Below are positions 34,187-45,856 of a stretch of DNA of 64,000 nucleotides, piece after piece (the stretch's first letter is position 1; the number at the start of each line of letters is the position of its first letter). The position numbers and the translations under genes were made by a program. Origin of the DNA: Chlorophyllum brunneum. Taxonomy: Eukaryota; Basidiomycota; Agaricomycetes; Agaricales; Agaricaceae. Location of the stretch: assembly GCA_963576785.1 (NCBI GenBank), contig OY756142.1, positions 186,001 through 250,000 of the forward strand, given 5' to 3'. Below the pieces are notes generated by a model, which saw only the letters and a list, made by a program, of their open reading frames with translations, did no database searches and was not told the DNA's origin.

Positions 34187-34690
34187 ATGCATCAACAACA
34201 CAACATACCGTGGAACATTTTAGCTTCCAACTGCAAATACGTCCATGAAGACCGTCGGTTCACGCCCCTCGCAGTGGCTTTATTCCCCTGCATCGACCAA
34301 CCCAAGCAAACGAACTGCTCGAAAGCTGATCTCTACTATCCGCGAGTTCTCTGTTATTGAACGAAAAAAATATCCACCAGCACACGAATTGGAGCCACCT
34401 ACGGGTGGGACATTGTTCTCAGAGGAGCTTCGAGACAAGCATCCCGAATACCTCAACTAGGAAAACCAAAAATTTGATTTCTGGATTAAAAGCGTCTCCG
34501 TGGATCCCAACAATCTCAGCCCTCCGACATACACCACATCTAATGGTGGTCTTGCTGGCGTTGTGAAGATTCTCATCCACGAGAATCGGATGGAGATATT
34601 ACTCGTGCTAGCCAACCACCCTCTCATTCAACTCCACACACTTAAACATCTCAGCACCACTCTGGCTTTCATCGCATTGTGGAAGCTGCC
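34187..34690 (+). pseudogene. L4, decayed copy of L
   Basis: Starts MHQQHNIPWNILASNCKYV with the B-type leader. It loses one base near 34262 (ttcacgcccctcgc against ttcacacccccacgc in L3), has a further short deletion near 34318 (missing the L3 NHFTR region), and contains a stop after EYLN near 34458. The downstream L frame resumes around 34500 (TTSNGGLAGVVKILIHENR) until about 34640. Not functional. Confidence 0.7.
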
Positions 34691-34894
34691 CTCATCTCAA
34701 GTCCAAGATCTGCTCTTAGCGTCGCGAGTAAAGGCTGAACCCAGCAAGCACCGGGGCGATGCTTCATTCGAATTAAACACCCAAAATCGGGGACGACGGT
34801 GGCGAAAGGACCGGTCGCGACTACTAGGTTTCACCACCGCGGTGCTGTAGCCCATATGGTACTTATCACTACACGGATCCGGTGGGAGCGCCGT

Positions 34895-36285
34895 TCATTC
34901 AGTAAGAACTTCAGCTCCTTTGTTCGTGATCAGGACCATGTGTTCTGCTTGAGCGCTTCTTGCACAGTTCTGTGAACGATATAAATCATCTGCCCGAGTG
35001 AAACACCAGAAGAGATGCTGACCTCAGTGGAAGCGGTCCATTCGTCAGGAAAGATCCAACCGTGAGGGTTTCGTCCTTGTATAATTGACGGCTAACCTCA
35101 ATCAGCCCCAACTAGTAGGAATGGTAGCTTTGGATATCCGTACCTCGATGGTAAAGCAGTGACCAGGCTTCATGATCCCAGGTTCGTCGTTTTCTGAGAT
35201 ATAGGACATAAGATCTGCAGCACTATTATTGCCCAGACGGGAGGATGACGTACTGTGGTGGAGGATCCAAGGTCTTGAGTGGAAGAAAGTTCCGATACCA
35301 TGCCCCGTGAATTGAGAAGATATAGAGTAATTTTCCCCTAGGATTTCGTGAATTGCCTGACCAATACCCCTGAATGGTCGTCCTGGCCCGCAGGCGTTAA
35401 TCCCGGCTCTGAGTGCGTGGTTGGTTACATTAACCAAGTCTCTCCCTTGTTCATCCTAACACATTCGTGTAAGATTGTGGGTCAGATATCGGAGCACTGA
35501 GGACTCACAACATCGCCGACGAGGAAGGTTTCAGAAGTGTCTCCATGGTATCCATCAAGATAGATTGTGATGTCGACGTTGACTATATCTCCATCTTCCA
35601 GTGGCTGACTGAATTCTCTGCGATCAGCAGACTCTCAATCGTTTGAAACAAAACCGCATACTCATCGGGAATACCATGTACGATAACATTGTTGACACTA
35701 GTACAACACGAGCGAGGGAAACCAAGGTATCCCAGAGGAGAGGGATACGCTTTATGAGAAAGGATAAAGTCGTGTATCACGGAATCAATCGCGTTGGTCG
35801 TTACACCAACCTAAACAACCATTAAGCCAAGCCCGCTCAAGAAGGGAGCAGGATGAGGTGCAAAAACTCACCTTAACGAGTGATCCAGCATACTCCCTGA
35901 CCCTCTTTGCCAACTTCGCAGCATTTCGCAAACGCAATTCAGCCTCTCCCCCCAGCTCCACTATACTCTCCGGTTTTCCAGACCCTTCCAACGTCTCGTT
36001 GCCGTTATTATACACATACGCAGGTTTAATGATACTTTCCGGAACTTTTCGAGGTTTGATATGCGAGACTCCGAAGATGAAGGGTTCTGGAGGTAGTATG
36101 ACCCTGTAACTGCCAAAATCTTCAACTTCTTCCAATTCTCCTGAGGCTTCTGTTGTGTGGCCGGAAAATCGTCTAAGCCGAGAAGGATTCCTCGGAATAC
36201 GGTGTAGTGAAGTGGATTTACATGAGTTGAATGAAGAGGGTCGACAAGCAAGACGTCCCCGCGTCCAAAGTGGGAGTCGGAGCAT
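34895..36285 (-). CDS. Methionine aminopeptidase type 1, likely mitochondrial
   Basis: About seven exons on the minus strand give a type 1 methionine aminopeptidase, which removes the initiator Met from nascent proteins. All five metal ligands are visible: His in [10 protein letters not shown], two Asp in [17 protein letters not shown], His in [15 protein letters not shown], Glu in CFTIEP, and Glu in [11 protein letters not shown]. The start at 36285 is chosen because it opens a basic, Arg-rich leader ([18 protein letters not shown]) that looks like a mitochondrial presequence; an upstream Met at 36351 would bury it. The late exons [19 protein letters not shown] and the last exon, ending VLTE at 34895, join by plausible introns. 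This is the sole intact copy; fragments of it sit inside the array to the left. Identification is firm, organelle is inferred. Confidence 0.85.
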
Positions 36286-36455
36286 AACCAAGAAAGCCCC
36301 ATCATCAAATTCCGTCATCTCTTGTCTGTTGGCGCTTATTCCATCACTCAAATATCGGTAACGTGGTACATTTGGTAGACTTTATGTCTCCAATACTTTA
36401 TACATCTTTTAAGAATACATACTACCACCAACAAATACAAATGCAAACCAGTCCC

Positions 36456-37862
36456 TCAGCACCCTTGGTTCTGGTAGACCTGGGTGGTGAAGCACTATTG
36501 ATAACGCATCAGCGTTTGTTCCTCACGAGGATAGAGAAATGACTTACGTTGAAGTTGTCAGCATTGTCGACCTTTTCGGAATTAGGGAGGTTCTGGTCGG
36601 CAGAGCAACCGTAGGTGATGTCGTCAGTTCCACCAACGGCGTGGGTGAGCTAAAGAACAGTCATGTCAGGGTTTATTAGCCACACCACACGCGTGCAAGA
36701 AAGATGGGTCATACCTCATGCAAGGTGGTACCACCACGGACGTTACGAGAGGCGACAGAAGTACCAGAGCAGAGGTTGTTAATGGAAACCTCATTGAAGA
36801 ACAGGTCGCAGAAGTAGATCTATAAGACAATTAACGTCTAGGGTAAGGAATAAATCAATTCATAATACTTACGTTAGTGGTCGAAATGACAGTGTAAGCA
36901 ATAACACCGCTAGTGCAAGCGCCGAGTGGGTCATTGCAGTTCAAACTAAACCCGAGTTCAGCTCTTTTACACCATAATCCAGAGTTAAAGAACTATCACT
37001 CACGTGCGAGAGCCAGAGTTCTCATTTTCAACAGCGCTCAAGATCGAAGTGACACTTGAAGCAGAGTTGGTGCCCCAGTAAGCCCTGAAGAGGGAGTCAC
37101 CAGTTCCACGACTGTTAATATAGGAGAGAGAAGCCGAAGCCAAAGTCTTGGCCTCAGAATATGAAGAGTCGATGAACGACCTGAGCGAGGATGATGAGCA
37201 GCTGTCAACAGCACGCTTGGTGACTCCGGGGATCTGACGGTTGGCAATATCGCCAGTGACTTCAACCTCAACACCACTTGAGGGAGCCTGGACCTTGGAG
37301 AGTGTTGAGTCGCTGCTGATGGGGAAGTTGGTGACGGGCTCGAAGGAGAACTTTCCGGGACCGGCGGTTGCGAAGTCGAAGAGGTTAGCGACTGTATAAT
37401 GTATGTTAGTTGTCTTTTGTGAACATTATATCGTTCCTCTTACCATCATGGACCGCGGTGACGCTCTGGCCGGGCTGGATGACTGTGTAGGCACTGTCAT
37501 CGGCATCAGTCAACGAGACTGACATCTAGACAAAACCAGAGTTCCATGTTCGTTAGTCCATGATCCACGTCCGGATACACGAAATTTCTAACCTTGATAC
37601 CCATGAACTTGACTTCCTTGCCGTCCTTGGTGACCTTGAAGGACCTAGTCGGGAGTTTGTCGTCCAAGATGGTGCCATACTTCAAGATCTTGACGGCCTC
37701 AGCACCAGTGTTGGTGACCGTGGCGGTGAACTTGAGGTCATCAACAGACTTGACGCTGCTGGAGGGTCCAGCAACGGAGACCTTGAGTTCTTCGGCCCTC
37801 TTGAAGGGAGTCGCAAGGGCGATACCGAAAAGGCTAAGAGCAACGAGAGGGCGGAAGAGCAT
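36456..37862 (-). CDS. Secreted deuterolysin-like zinc metalloprotease (M35)
   Basis: Six or so exons on the minus strand. The start MLFRPLVALSLFGIALATPF is a clear signal peptide, followed by a prodomain (LKVSVAGPSSSVKSVDDLKF...). The mature enzyme begins near RAVDSCSSSLRSFIDSSY. The catalytic motif is TLHELTHAVGGTDDITYGC, that is HExxH plus GTxDxxYG, the aspzincin signature of M35 peptidases (deuterolysin, peptidyl-Lys metallopeptidase). Many cysteines suggest disulfides (LNCNDPLGAC, YFCDLFF, NNLCSG). The last exon CFTTQVYQNQGC joins by a short intron, and the stop is at 36456. It acts outside the cell in protein breakdown. All active-site residues are present, so the enzyme should be active. 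Confidence 0.87.
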
Positions 37863-39385
37863 TTTGAGAATTGGGACTTGGATCAATACAACACGACTAG
37901 GCGTTGAGTCTTCTCCTCTATCGCAATAACCTTTTTATACACCACAGAACGCGAGTAATGTTGCGTCCATCGGACCAGATTGAAGGACGTGGTTGTTTTT
38001 GGTGTTGGAGCATGTGTGGGAGGAGAATGAGGAAGCGTCATCAAGAAATGGGAGGTGACAGAAGAAGCGAGCAGGAGTTGGTCGTAGCGCATGGTCAGAA
38101 GTTGACTGTAGAGGGTTCGAATAGCAGGTGAGCTTCAATCGTGTTCGTGGTTTATCATGAACGGTGCGCTATTTTTAGAACACCGAAAGACCAGAGGCAA
38201 ATACCGCTGATAAACGCCACGATAAACTGCTAGTCTGATTCCATTTTTGCGTCAAGAAATGACACGCAGAGGGATGGTGGGGGTTCACTCACCATTATCC
38301 CCAATAGCCCGCGGCGAAGAGTTGAAGCAGATGGAACACGGAGTAATGACTAGGAAGTAAAAGGCTTGGCACCACGCTTGTCAACAACAAAGGATCATCA
38401 GAACAAAAAAACCTCATGAGCACACAAGTCATACCATCTCTGAGAAGACAACGGCAAGCACACCGACGGTAAACATCATTCTACGATCCAACTTTCCCAA
38501 AACAGTGAGAATACTCTTGAAACGGAACATCCGGCGACAGAAGACCTTCAACGCGTTGATCACAAGATCAACTGTTGTGACGACGAAGCCTGCGAACTTA
38601 ATGTGTGCGCCTAGTGGAGGTGGAGTTTAAACCACGTTCTGTCGTGTTTGACGTAATTGAAGAATGAATGTGTTGGTAGTTAAGGGGTCACGCTAGCCTT
38701 GGTGTGCCTCAGTTGGTGTATCTGAATATGAGGAGCGGGAGACAAGGATTGTGCTGATTTGGACTCGGAGTAGTCCGTAAGGTGGTCCAGATAAGGATAG
38801 TAAGTAATGAGTTGATGTTGATCTAGAATATGCACATGGATTGTCTTCGTCGGGACCACATGGAGGCAAGCAGCTCGAAAAGTCTGATAAGAGCTTATTG
38901 AGGAAGGGTCACGGCGATACGGCAATGATGTATGACGAAGAGAGTGGTCAATAATATCAAGAATACAACCAGAGCTGTTGCCGTGGCTATAAACAGTACA
39001 TGTTCTGGGAAGCAGCGTGTCGCCTTTATCTCGGCAGATCGAGTCCAAATGTATTAGGACGAACGGCTTGGATATCTGGTACCCATATCGGTGCTGGTAT
39101 AAACTTTGATTTTGATTGAAGCACAGTGCTTCAGGAGAGGGAGTAATATTGACCCACGAGACTCCATTGTTGATAACGACGTTATATTTCTAACCACGAT
39201 CGAGCCTATTCGGTTCCATAATGCCCCTTCAGTGCCGAAGGAGGCAAGACAAGGACTAGCGCCTCTCTTCCGACTAAGCAGTAATTCGCATTATGCATTG
39301 CATCGCAGAAACAAGAATACCACACACCACCTGATATCGTCTCGAATTGAACTATTCATATACGGCACGTTAGCTTCACCCATCT
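37863..39385. other. Intergenic; possible small membrane exon on minus strand
   Basis: No complete gene is supported. On the minus strand near 38600-38440 one exon-like frame, after an acceptor ttcgcag, reads VVTTVDLVINALKVFCRRMF and then MFTVGVLAVVFSEM. It could be part of a small membrane gene with a later exon near 38360. A start and a family are not visible. The remaining sequence shows only short frames. Confidence 0.3.
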
Positions 39386-41107
39386 TCATCCCAAGCGGGC
39401 TTTCTTTCGGCTGTGACCGTTGCCACCTGTGGTTGTCGTCTGCCCGGCGTAGCCGCCACTGACACTGACACTGGCGAAGCTGGTTGTGCTTCCGGGCTTG
39501 GAATGAGATTGACCGAAAGGTGCAGCCACATGACCACCACCATTGTGACCTCCAGCACCAGCACCACCGGCCCCCGCTTGATGAGACGTATTCTGCGCGG
39601 GAAGAGGCATCATGGAGGGTGCTTCGTCCTGTGTAATGCGGCGATGCGGTGGGACCTGGTGAGTCGGCACCGTTTCGAAAGCACTGCCGCATGCAAATCA
39701 GGATGAGAGTTTGATTGAGAAATTGTATAGAGAAGAACGAGGCGGCTCACTTCCGTGTGGGTTTCGGATCTTCGTAAAACCATTTATGTTGGAGGGCTCC
39801 CTTGGCCGTCAACCTCTTGTCTGGGTCATATGCGAACAGTAGGCGAAGGAGATCATATCCTTGATGTGAACGAATGCGAGAATGACACCACTCATGCAAG
39901 CGGTTGGTATATCTGATGAGTGGCGGGACCGTCAGAATCCAAGAAGTAGGACAATGACGCATATACACACGGGTCCAATCTTTTCATGTTGTGATACTCT
40001 GGCATGTCAACGACACCCGGCCAATCTTTTTCTGAAGATAGAAGCATGTGAGCGGCGACAGCGCCAAGGGCAAAAATAAATGCCACAAACCATCTGGAGT
40101 ACCCATGACTTCGAAAATCTTCAAAAGCTGATCACGCTGGAAGGGAACATTCTTCTTTGAATCAAGTTTTGCTTCTTCACCTTTAAAAATAGGACGAAGG
40201 CTGGCCAATTCAGCTATGACACAGCCGACAGCCCAGCAGTCGATGGCTTTGTTGTAGTGCTTTGCGCCCATCAGAAGTTCCGGTGCACGGTACCAGATAG
40301 TCACGACGACTTTATCGCCGGCGAAGAGAGGTTGGAGGGGTTCATAGCACAGACGCGCAAGACCGAGGTCGCCAATTTTGACGATACCATCGGAGGTTAT
40401 GAGGATATTTGCAGGTTTGAGGTCGCGGTGGAGGATGTGACAGGAATGTAGATAGAGGAGGCCATTGAACAGCTGGTAAATGAGAGATTTGAGGACAACC
40501 TGCGAGATCGATGAGCGGATGGTCTGAGAATGATGGTGGATTATTTGCTGAGAATGCGTCAGCAGAAATACAAAGGCTAGAAGCCATCAGATGACACACT
40601 AGAAAATCGTGTTCAGCATACTCAAAGACCATGTAGATGGACTTGTCTTCCAGGATAACCTCCTTGAGTGCCACGACGTTCTCGTGATTGATTTCCCTGT
40701 TCAGCTGAGGGAAGCATGAACATCCGGGAGATCCGGCAGAAATAATAACTCACCGCGATTTCTCGGATAGCACTCTGGCTGATTCCAGTGTAAGTGACCA
40801 CGTCACCCTCCTTATCGGGCTTGAACTTCTTGATAGCATGGACTCTCCCGTCGTCCTCCAGGCTCTGTGCCTTGTATACCCGACCATAGGTTCCGGAAGA
40901 AATGAACCCGAGGATTGCGTACTTGGAAGTCACAGACCGGTGACTTGTATCGCGTTTCTGTCTGTAGAGGCGCATGGGATCATGCTGGAGGATGTTGTTC
41001 GACCAGTCCTCAGGCATAGCAGCTGGGGTGGACGATGAGGCTGGGATTCCTGCCGTAGCATCGTTGGCGCGAACCAAGCCAGAATGATGGAGACTGCTGT
41101 TGTACAT
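39386..41107 (-). CDS. SSN3: Cyclin-dependent kinase 8 / SSN3 (Mediator kinase)
   Basis: Minus-strand kinase gene with several short introns. Key residues: glycine loop [11 protein letters not shown], lysine in [10 protein letters not shown], the CDK8-type helix [10 protein letters not shown], catalytic loop [16 protein letters not shown] in place of DFG ([10 protein letters not shown]), and [12 protein letters not shown]. The C-lobe signature [14 protein letters not shown] is followed by [17 protein letters not shown], typical of CDK8. The tail after KWFYEDPKP is Gly/Ser/Gln/His-rich and ends SRKKARLG. With cyclin C, Med12 and Med13, this kinase forms the Mediator kinase module that controls RNA polymerase II. 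It shares a promoter of about 95 bp with CHS5. Confidence 0.92.
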
Positions 41108-41202
41108 GGGAACAAATTACCATATTTGGCGTACCGACGGACAAACTCAGGCGCGGTGCACCACTCTCACCAACAACCACAACATCCTCCCTACGCTCCA
41201 AA
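41108..41202. promoter_or_regulatory. Short divergent promoter, SSN3 / CHS5
   Basis: Only about 95 bp separate the two start codons. It contains ccactctcaccaacaaccacaa-like CA-rich leader on the CHS5 side. No TATA box is visible. 5' ends of the two transcripts may overlap. Confidence 0.5.
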
Positions 41203-42798
41203 ATGCCGACACCGGATAGCTTCACGTTCACCGTTGGCAAACTAGGTGTGTATACACGAGCTTTGCTGTCCATTTACCAAACACTGAAGCCATAACCCAG
41301 ATGCTGGCATGGCTGTAAGACCAGCGATATGAACGAGAGAACTGTCTGATGACGTGCATTTCTAGATTTTGCTCGGTGAACGAGCACATCTCATCGAATT
41401 CCCTTCCATCCTTCTACCACCGGGTGCAACGACTGGATCAATAGTCAACATCTCTGTAACCCAGAACCACTCCGAAGAGAAGCGACGCGACATTGAATTC
41501 TGGCAACTACAAGAAGAGATCCTGCAGGAGTTTGGCATGGCCTCGCCTGAGCAGCCTAAATTGCAGGTGCGTACGGCTACCAGTAAGGTTGTCGTGTTGA
41601 TGCTAATACTGCAATTACAGCTGCGGAACGTTACACAGACTTCGGTCACCCTCGAATGGCCGTCCGTCCAGCTCGCTACAGCGAAGCTTCGTTCACTAGA
41701 TATCTACCGCAATGGACAACGACTCGCTGCCATACCCTCTCCCCTCACAAACACCTCCACAAAACTCTCAGGTCTCGAACTTGACACGGAATATTCGTTC
41801 CAACTCATTCTACGAACAACCGCCGGCACATACCCCTCGAACTTGCTTCGCGTCCGGACGCATACGATGACCGATACTTCTGGTATCTGCGTCTGCTTCG
41901 GCAATGTTCAGGATCCTGTACTACTGGAGAACGCGAAGATGGCGTTGAGGGATATGAATGCCAAGTGGAGCGAAAAGATCCAGATTGACACGACACACTT
42001 CGTGTGTACAACGCCTGCAGTGACACCTACTGGTGCTCAAGCAGCTGGAAACGCCGGGGGTGCCCCCGGTGTTGAGTATCAGCGCGCGTTGCAACTCAGT
42101 ATACCCGTCGTGCAGCCACCCTGGATTCTCGCTTGCCACAGCGAGCGAAAGTGAGTATGAGTTCCCTCTCGGTGTTCACCATACTAAATATTATATGTAG
42201 AATGATCCCTATTGCAGCTTATTATCTTGGCGCACCCGCTACACCTCAAGTCTCGGCCGGATATAACCGACCACAATCCATGTCCCAAGCTTCGCTCCAA
42301 CACTCACCCACCACATCCACCCACAGAGCATCCCCAGCTTCCAACCGCGCCTCTATGCCTCCGCCATCCCGCAACAATGCCAGCTCACCTCCCGTAGCTT
42401 CACCACCCATAGTCCGATTCGAACCTCCACAAGAAGCAGACGAAACCAATGCCGAAGAGGCAAGCCCTCGGTCGAAACAGCAGCAGCAGCAGACATCCTC
42501 TCCACCACCCACTTCGAGTCCAACCGACTCTCCAACCGACTCACATCGTCGTTCTGGCTCAATGAAACGCAACTTCAAGTTCCCACCCTCATCTCCACCC
42601 GTTAGCGATACCGGATCACCTAAACCTGGTGAAGATGCACAAAAATTGAAGGGACACATCAAAGCACAGGAGTCGGTTATTTCACCCTCGAGTATCGAAG
42701 TACCACCACCACCACCTGTGGAGAAAGAGAGATCGAATAATCCGGTTGATGATGGCGAAGATGAGGTTGGAGATACAGTTGAGGTTCCTTTAAATTAG
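41203..42798 (+). CDS. CHS5: Chs5 exomer subunit (FN3 + BRCT)
   Basis: Exon 1 (41203-41245) encodes MPTPDSFTFTVGKL; a small second exon adds DAGMA; the third begins ILLGERAHLIEFPSILLPPG, matching Chs5's N-terminal dimerisation region. A fibronectin type III domain follows (LRNVTQTSVTLEWPSVQL...LDTEYSFQLILRTT), then a BRCT domain (SGICVCFG...IDTTHFVCTTPAV...IPVVQPPWILAC). Another intron near 42151-42200 leads to AAYYLGA and a long disordered Ser/Pro/Gln-rich tail with a QQQQQ run. Chs5 is the core of exomer, the trans-Golgi coat-like complex that sends chitin synthase and other cargo to the cell surface. Domain order and spacing match the family. Confidence 0.92.
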
Positions 42799-43635
42799 GT
42801 TATGTGTGTTTTGAATCTTGAGTTTTATGTTGGTGGTGTCGTTGAGTTTATTATTGAAATATCTTTTTTTTCCCCTTTGTATGAAGATCGGAGACTGATT
42901 TAGATTCTCAGATCTCAGGTGTAGGTACCGGAGTAGATATAGATCCTCATCGAAAAAAAAAAAGATCTCCAGTCTCCCCTTGCCCCGGCCCGCGAAGGCG
43001 GTCCGTTAGTGGCCCGTTGGAAGCCCCTCGTCCCCAAGTTTGTCGTCCGCATGGATTCTGTTACCCCTCTGCCCTTTGAAATCCTGCTGGAAGTTTTTGT
43101 GAATCCGGACCTACCGATAACAAGAATATGTAGAAATCTGGGATACCCTCAAGGCTAGGATCAATGCTTCTGTAGACCTGTGGACTTGGAATTTGGATGC
43201 GTTCCATGAGGCATATATGGCCGTGGCATTTTATGGTGGATGATCGCGTGTGGCGTTCAACACCCCAAGCCGCGACCATGTCATCATAACAACATCATCA
43301 ACAAATATATTCAACGGAACAAAAAAAAACACACACAACATTTAGTCCAATACAAGAATTTCAACTCTACAAAACAATAAATAGCTCCAAAGCCATCTAT
43401 CTCACGATACCTCTGTTCTAAACCGAACAGAAGAAAAAGAACTGGGAAAAAAGTAAAATTAATAAAGTCATATTTGGATCAAGTGTCAAAGCCAGAAAGC
43501 TAGACGCTTGCACCAAAAAGGAGACCTATTTATGAATGGGGAAGATAAAAAGGTGAAAGAGTTGGGTGTTGAGTTGATGTTCCTCCGAACCCCGAATATT
43601 ATCTCGAGTTCATTGTATCTCTTTGTCCTCCTACT
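42799..43635. other. Intergenic with an F-box-like remnant
   Basis: After CHS5 the sequence holds A-rich runs and, at 43051-43158, a short frame MDSVTPLPFEILLEVFVN typical of basidiomycete F-box starts, which stops at once. The next segment (from about 43163) reads SVDLWTWNLDAF-like text in another frame. It looks like a relic of an F-box gene. Confidence 0.4.
43051..43245 (+). pseudogene. F-box gene remnant
   Basis: The opening LPFEILLEVF matches the F-box start pattern and is followed within 36 codons by a stop. A downstream piece with VDLWTWNLDAF resembles the usual 'ALSTPRLW' region. Too short and broken to be a gene; assignment rests on a small motif. Confidence 0.35.
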
Positions 43636-44952
43636 TTAATAACCAGATTGTGTGGCGGGTGCAGCAGAAGCATTGGAAGGAATGGGTCCAGGGGCAACGG
43701 TTTCAGGACTGTTACGGAAGAAAGGGAAAGCCCTGTTGCACAACAACTCTGAAAGAATCTCAGCGGTGATGTGATCAGCTTGTGAACAAGTGTTGAAGAC
43801 GCAAGAAGTGCTGGCAACGAAGGACGTTTCGCAAAGACATTCGAGTTCAGCGCTGAAATGAATGAGTTTAGTGTACTTGTGATGAACAAGGAGTCGAGCA
43901 AAACCTACGGGTCACAGCCGACGTCTGTACCACCTGAAGCGATGCATCCCTGGATACAATCAGGAATGGGAGGAGTGGCTGGCTGAGAAGGCTGAGGAGG
44001 GAGGGGTACATTGCACATTTGTTGTGTGAAGGCATTAGCTGCGGTCTTGTCATCCGAAGAACAGCTGTTGTTGATGCAACTAGTGATATCCGGGAAAGCC
44101 TTATCACAGAGGCAAGCAGAATCAGTGCTGTAAGGAGATTCATCGGTACACTGATGAATTCGTTGCAAAAATAACATACGGGTCACAAAGCCTATCCATA
44201 CCGCCTTGATCAATGCATGCCTGGACACATGGTGGGTTTTGTGTCGTGGGTGCGGCAGGGGTGGGTGCAGCAGAAGCAGTGGGTGCGGCAGCGCTTGAAG
44301 GAGTATTACGGAAGAAAGGGAATGCCCTGTTGCACATCAATTCTGAAAGAATTTCAGCGGTGATCTGGTCAGCCTGCGAACAAGTGTTGAAGACGCAGGA
44401 AGTGCTGGCGCTGAAGGACGTCTCGCAAAGGCACTCGAGTTCAGAGCTGAAAAAAATTATTTCAGGACAGTGTGATGGGCAAGAAGTCGAGTATAACATA
44501 CGGGTCACAGCCGACGTCTGTACCACCCGAAGCGATGCATCCCTGGATACATTGAGGAATGGGCGGGGTGGGTGGCAGAGAAGTCTGAGGAGGGAGTGGC
44601 AAGTTGCACATTTGCTGTGTGAAAGCATTGGCGGCGGCTTGATCATCCGCAGAACAGCTGTTGTTAATGCAAGTAGTGATGTCCGGGAAAGCCTTGTCAC
44701 AGAGGCAGGCGGAGTCGGCGCTAGCATGAATGAATTCAGTACCCTGATGAATGAATGGACAAGCATAACACACGGGTCACAAAGCCTATCAATACCACCC
44801 TGGGCGACGCACGATTGGACACATGGCGGGGTTTGAGGTCCACCAGAAGGAGCAGCGGCGTCGCCGGAAGTTGTACGGCTGGCAGCCGCACCCTCTACCC
44901 GAGCGACGACGCAAGAAACCAAGACAAAGGCGGAAAGAAGCTTGTTGAACAT
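43636..44952 (-). CDS. Secreted protein with four CFEM-like modules
   Basis: Minus-strand gene with a signal peptide (MFNKLLSAFVLVSCVVARVEG). Four cysteine-rich modules follow, each split by an intron after the same CDP: PPCVQSCVAQGGIDRLCDP / DSACLCDKAFPDITTCINNSC; IPQCIQGCIASGGTDVGCDP / ELECLCETSF...CVFNTC; and then a second nearly identical pair (PPCVQACIDQGGMDRLCDP..., IPDCIQGCIASGGTDVGCDP...). The eight-Cys spacing with CLC and a conserved Asp is that of the fungal CFEM domain, linked to haem/iron capture, adhesion and plant interaction. Linkers between the pairs are Ala/Pro/Ser-rich. The second pair looks like a recent internal tandem duplication of about 700 bp. Ends SAAPATQSGY; no obvious GPI signal. 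Single gene is my reading; two adjacent genes are possible but the second pair lacks its own signal peptide. Confidence 0.75.
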
Positions 44953-45856
44953 TGGTTAAAAGGGTTTATGTGCAGGAAGATGATGTTCGAGATGAAGTGA
45001 AACGAACAAACTGGCTGGGTATAAGTACGCTGAGAGGTACTAACGTTATGTTCACTGACCTCGCCCAACATTTGTTTTTTTGGACCCCAGAATATCGCGA
45101 CATTACCAAAAGTAGACAAATGAGTATTAACCCTGTACACCAGGTTTAAGTATCTTGAGATCACTAAAATCCATGTCAGTCAGGAAAGATGACGAGAGGT
45201 GGAGACAGCGTGTTGCGAAAGTGTGTGCGTCTTTCCACACTCGCGAGTCTCGAAACACCGAAGAAGGTGGTGAATGGCCGTTGAAATCTGGGTTATGACT
45301 GTGCCGCAGAATTCCGAGCTAGATGACATTTAGTGTCTTCCGTGAGGCACACGTCGGAAATGTTGGTAGGTTACGGAACAGCCATCTCCAAGTCCCGTGA
45401 CCGCGCAAACTATCTGAAAACAGCCTCCTCCATGGATCCACATGTATTCTCCTTCAGATACCATAACAAGCCAAGGACATGCCTAACTAGGCCCGGCATT
45501 CTCCGATACAGCACATTGAAAAGTTCACTCCGCGCTACCAAAACGTGTCGTAAAAATTGCATAAATCCTGAACATGTTTACCTCGAGCCGTCTTCTCTGC
45601 CAAAACTGCCATTCTTGGAGCTTTAAACTTGAAGCCTACCAGCTTCTTCTGAGATACCTAACATTCGCGACTGGGTCTGGAACTACGGCAAGTTCCTCGA
45701 TATCGCTCACTCGGATCATTTCTTATATTTTAGACCTTACCTCGAGTTGACGCCAATCCGATTCCTCGACTTTGAATTAATTTCCTCTTCGATGACCTCA
45801 CTTGATAGATTAACTATTCATCTAACAGACGGATAAATATTGTTCACATCTATTCG
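44953..45856. other. Intergenic, no gene recognised
   Basis: Spacer between the CFEM gene promoter and the 3' end of ADE1. Frames on both strands show no domain, signal or splice support. Confidence 0.4.

Larger units (their letters stand above)
25740..34890. repeat. Segmental duplication array, four units in A-B-A-B order
   Basis: Four related units each hold a TATA box, a 5'UTR intron, a small gene S and a second gene L: unit A1 about 26.2-27.5 kb, B1 28.8-30.2, A2 31.1-32.9, B2 33.3-34.7. A1 and A2 match each other best (S1 and S3 are identical or nearly so from about 26538/31487 for over 240 bp, offset about 4.95 kb). B1 and B2 share a different L leader (gtatgtgttctataat intron) and the shorter S protein. 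An original A-B pair therefore seems to have been duplicated as a block. A 300-bp upstream module (around cgccacatgaa/gcatatacc) recurs at about 25.8, 28.2 and 30.55 kb. Aminopeptidase gene fragments follow B1 and A2. Several copies have decayed. Confidence 0.75.

Noticed and set aside
25740..34890. LTR retrotransposon as the cause of the array
   Set aside because: No reverse transcriptase, integrase or paired terminal repeats were found; the repeated units carry genes with promoters and introns.
44140..44952. Two separate CFEM genes
   Set aside because: Only the first pair of modules has a signal peptide, and the linker between pairs reads through in frame; one gene is simpler, though not proven.
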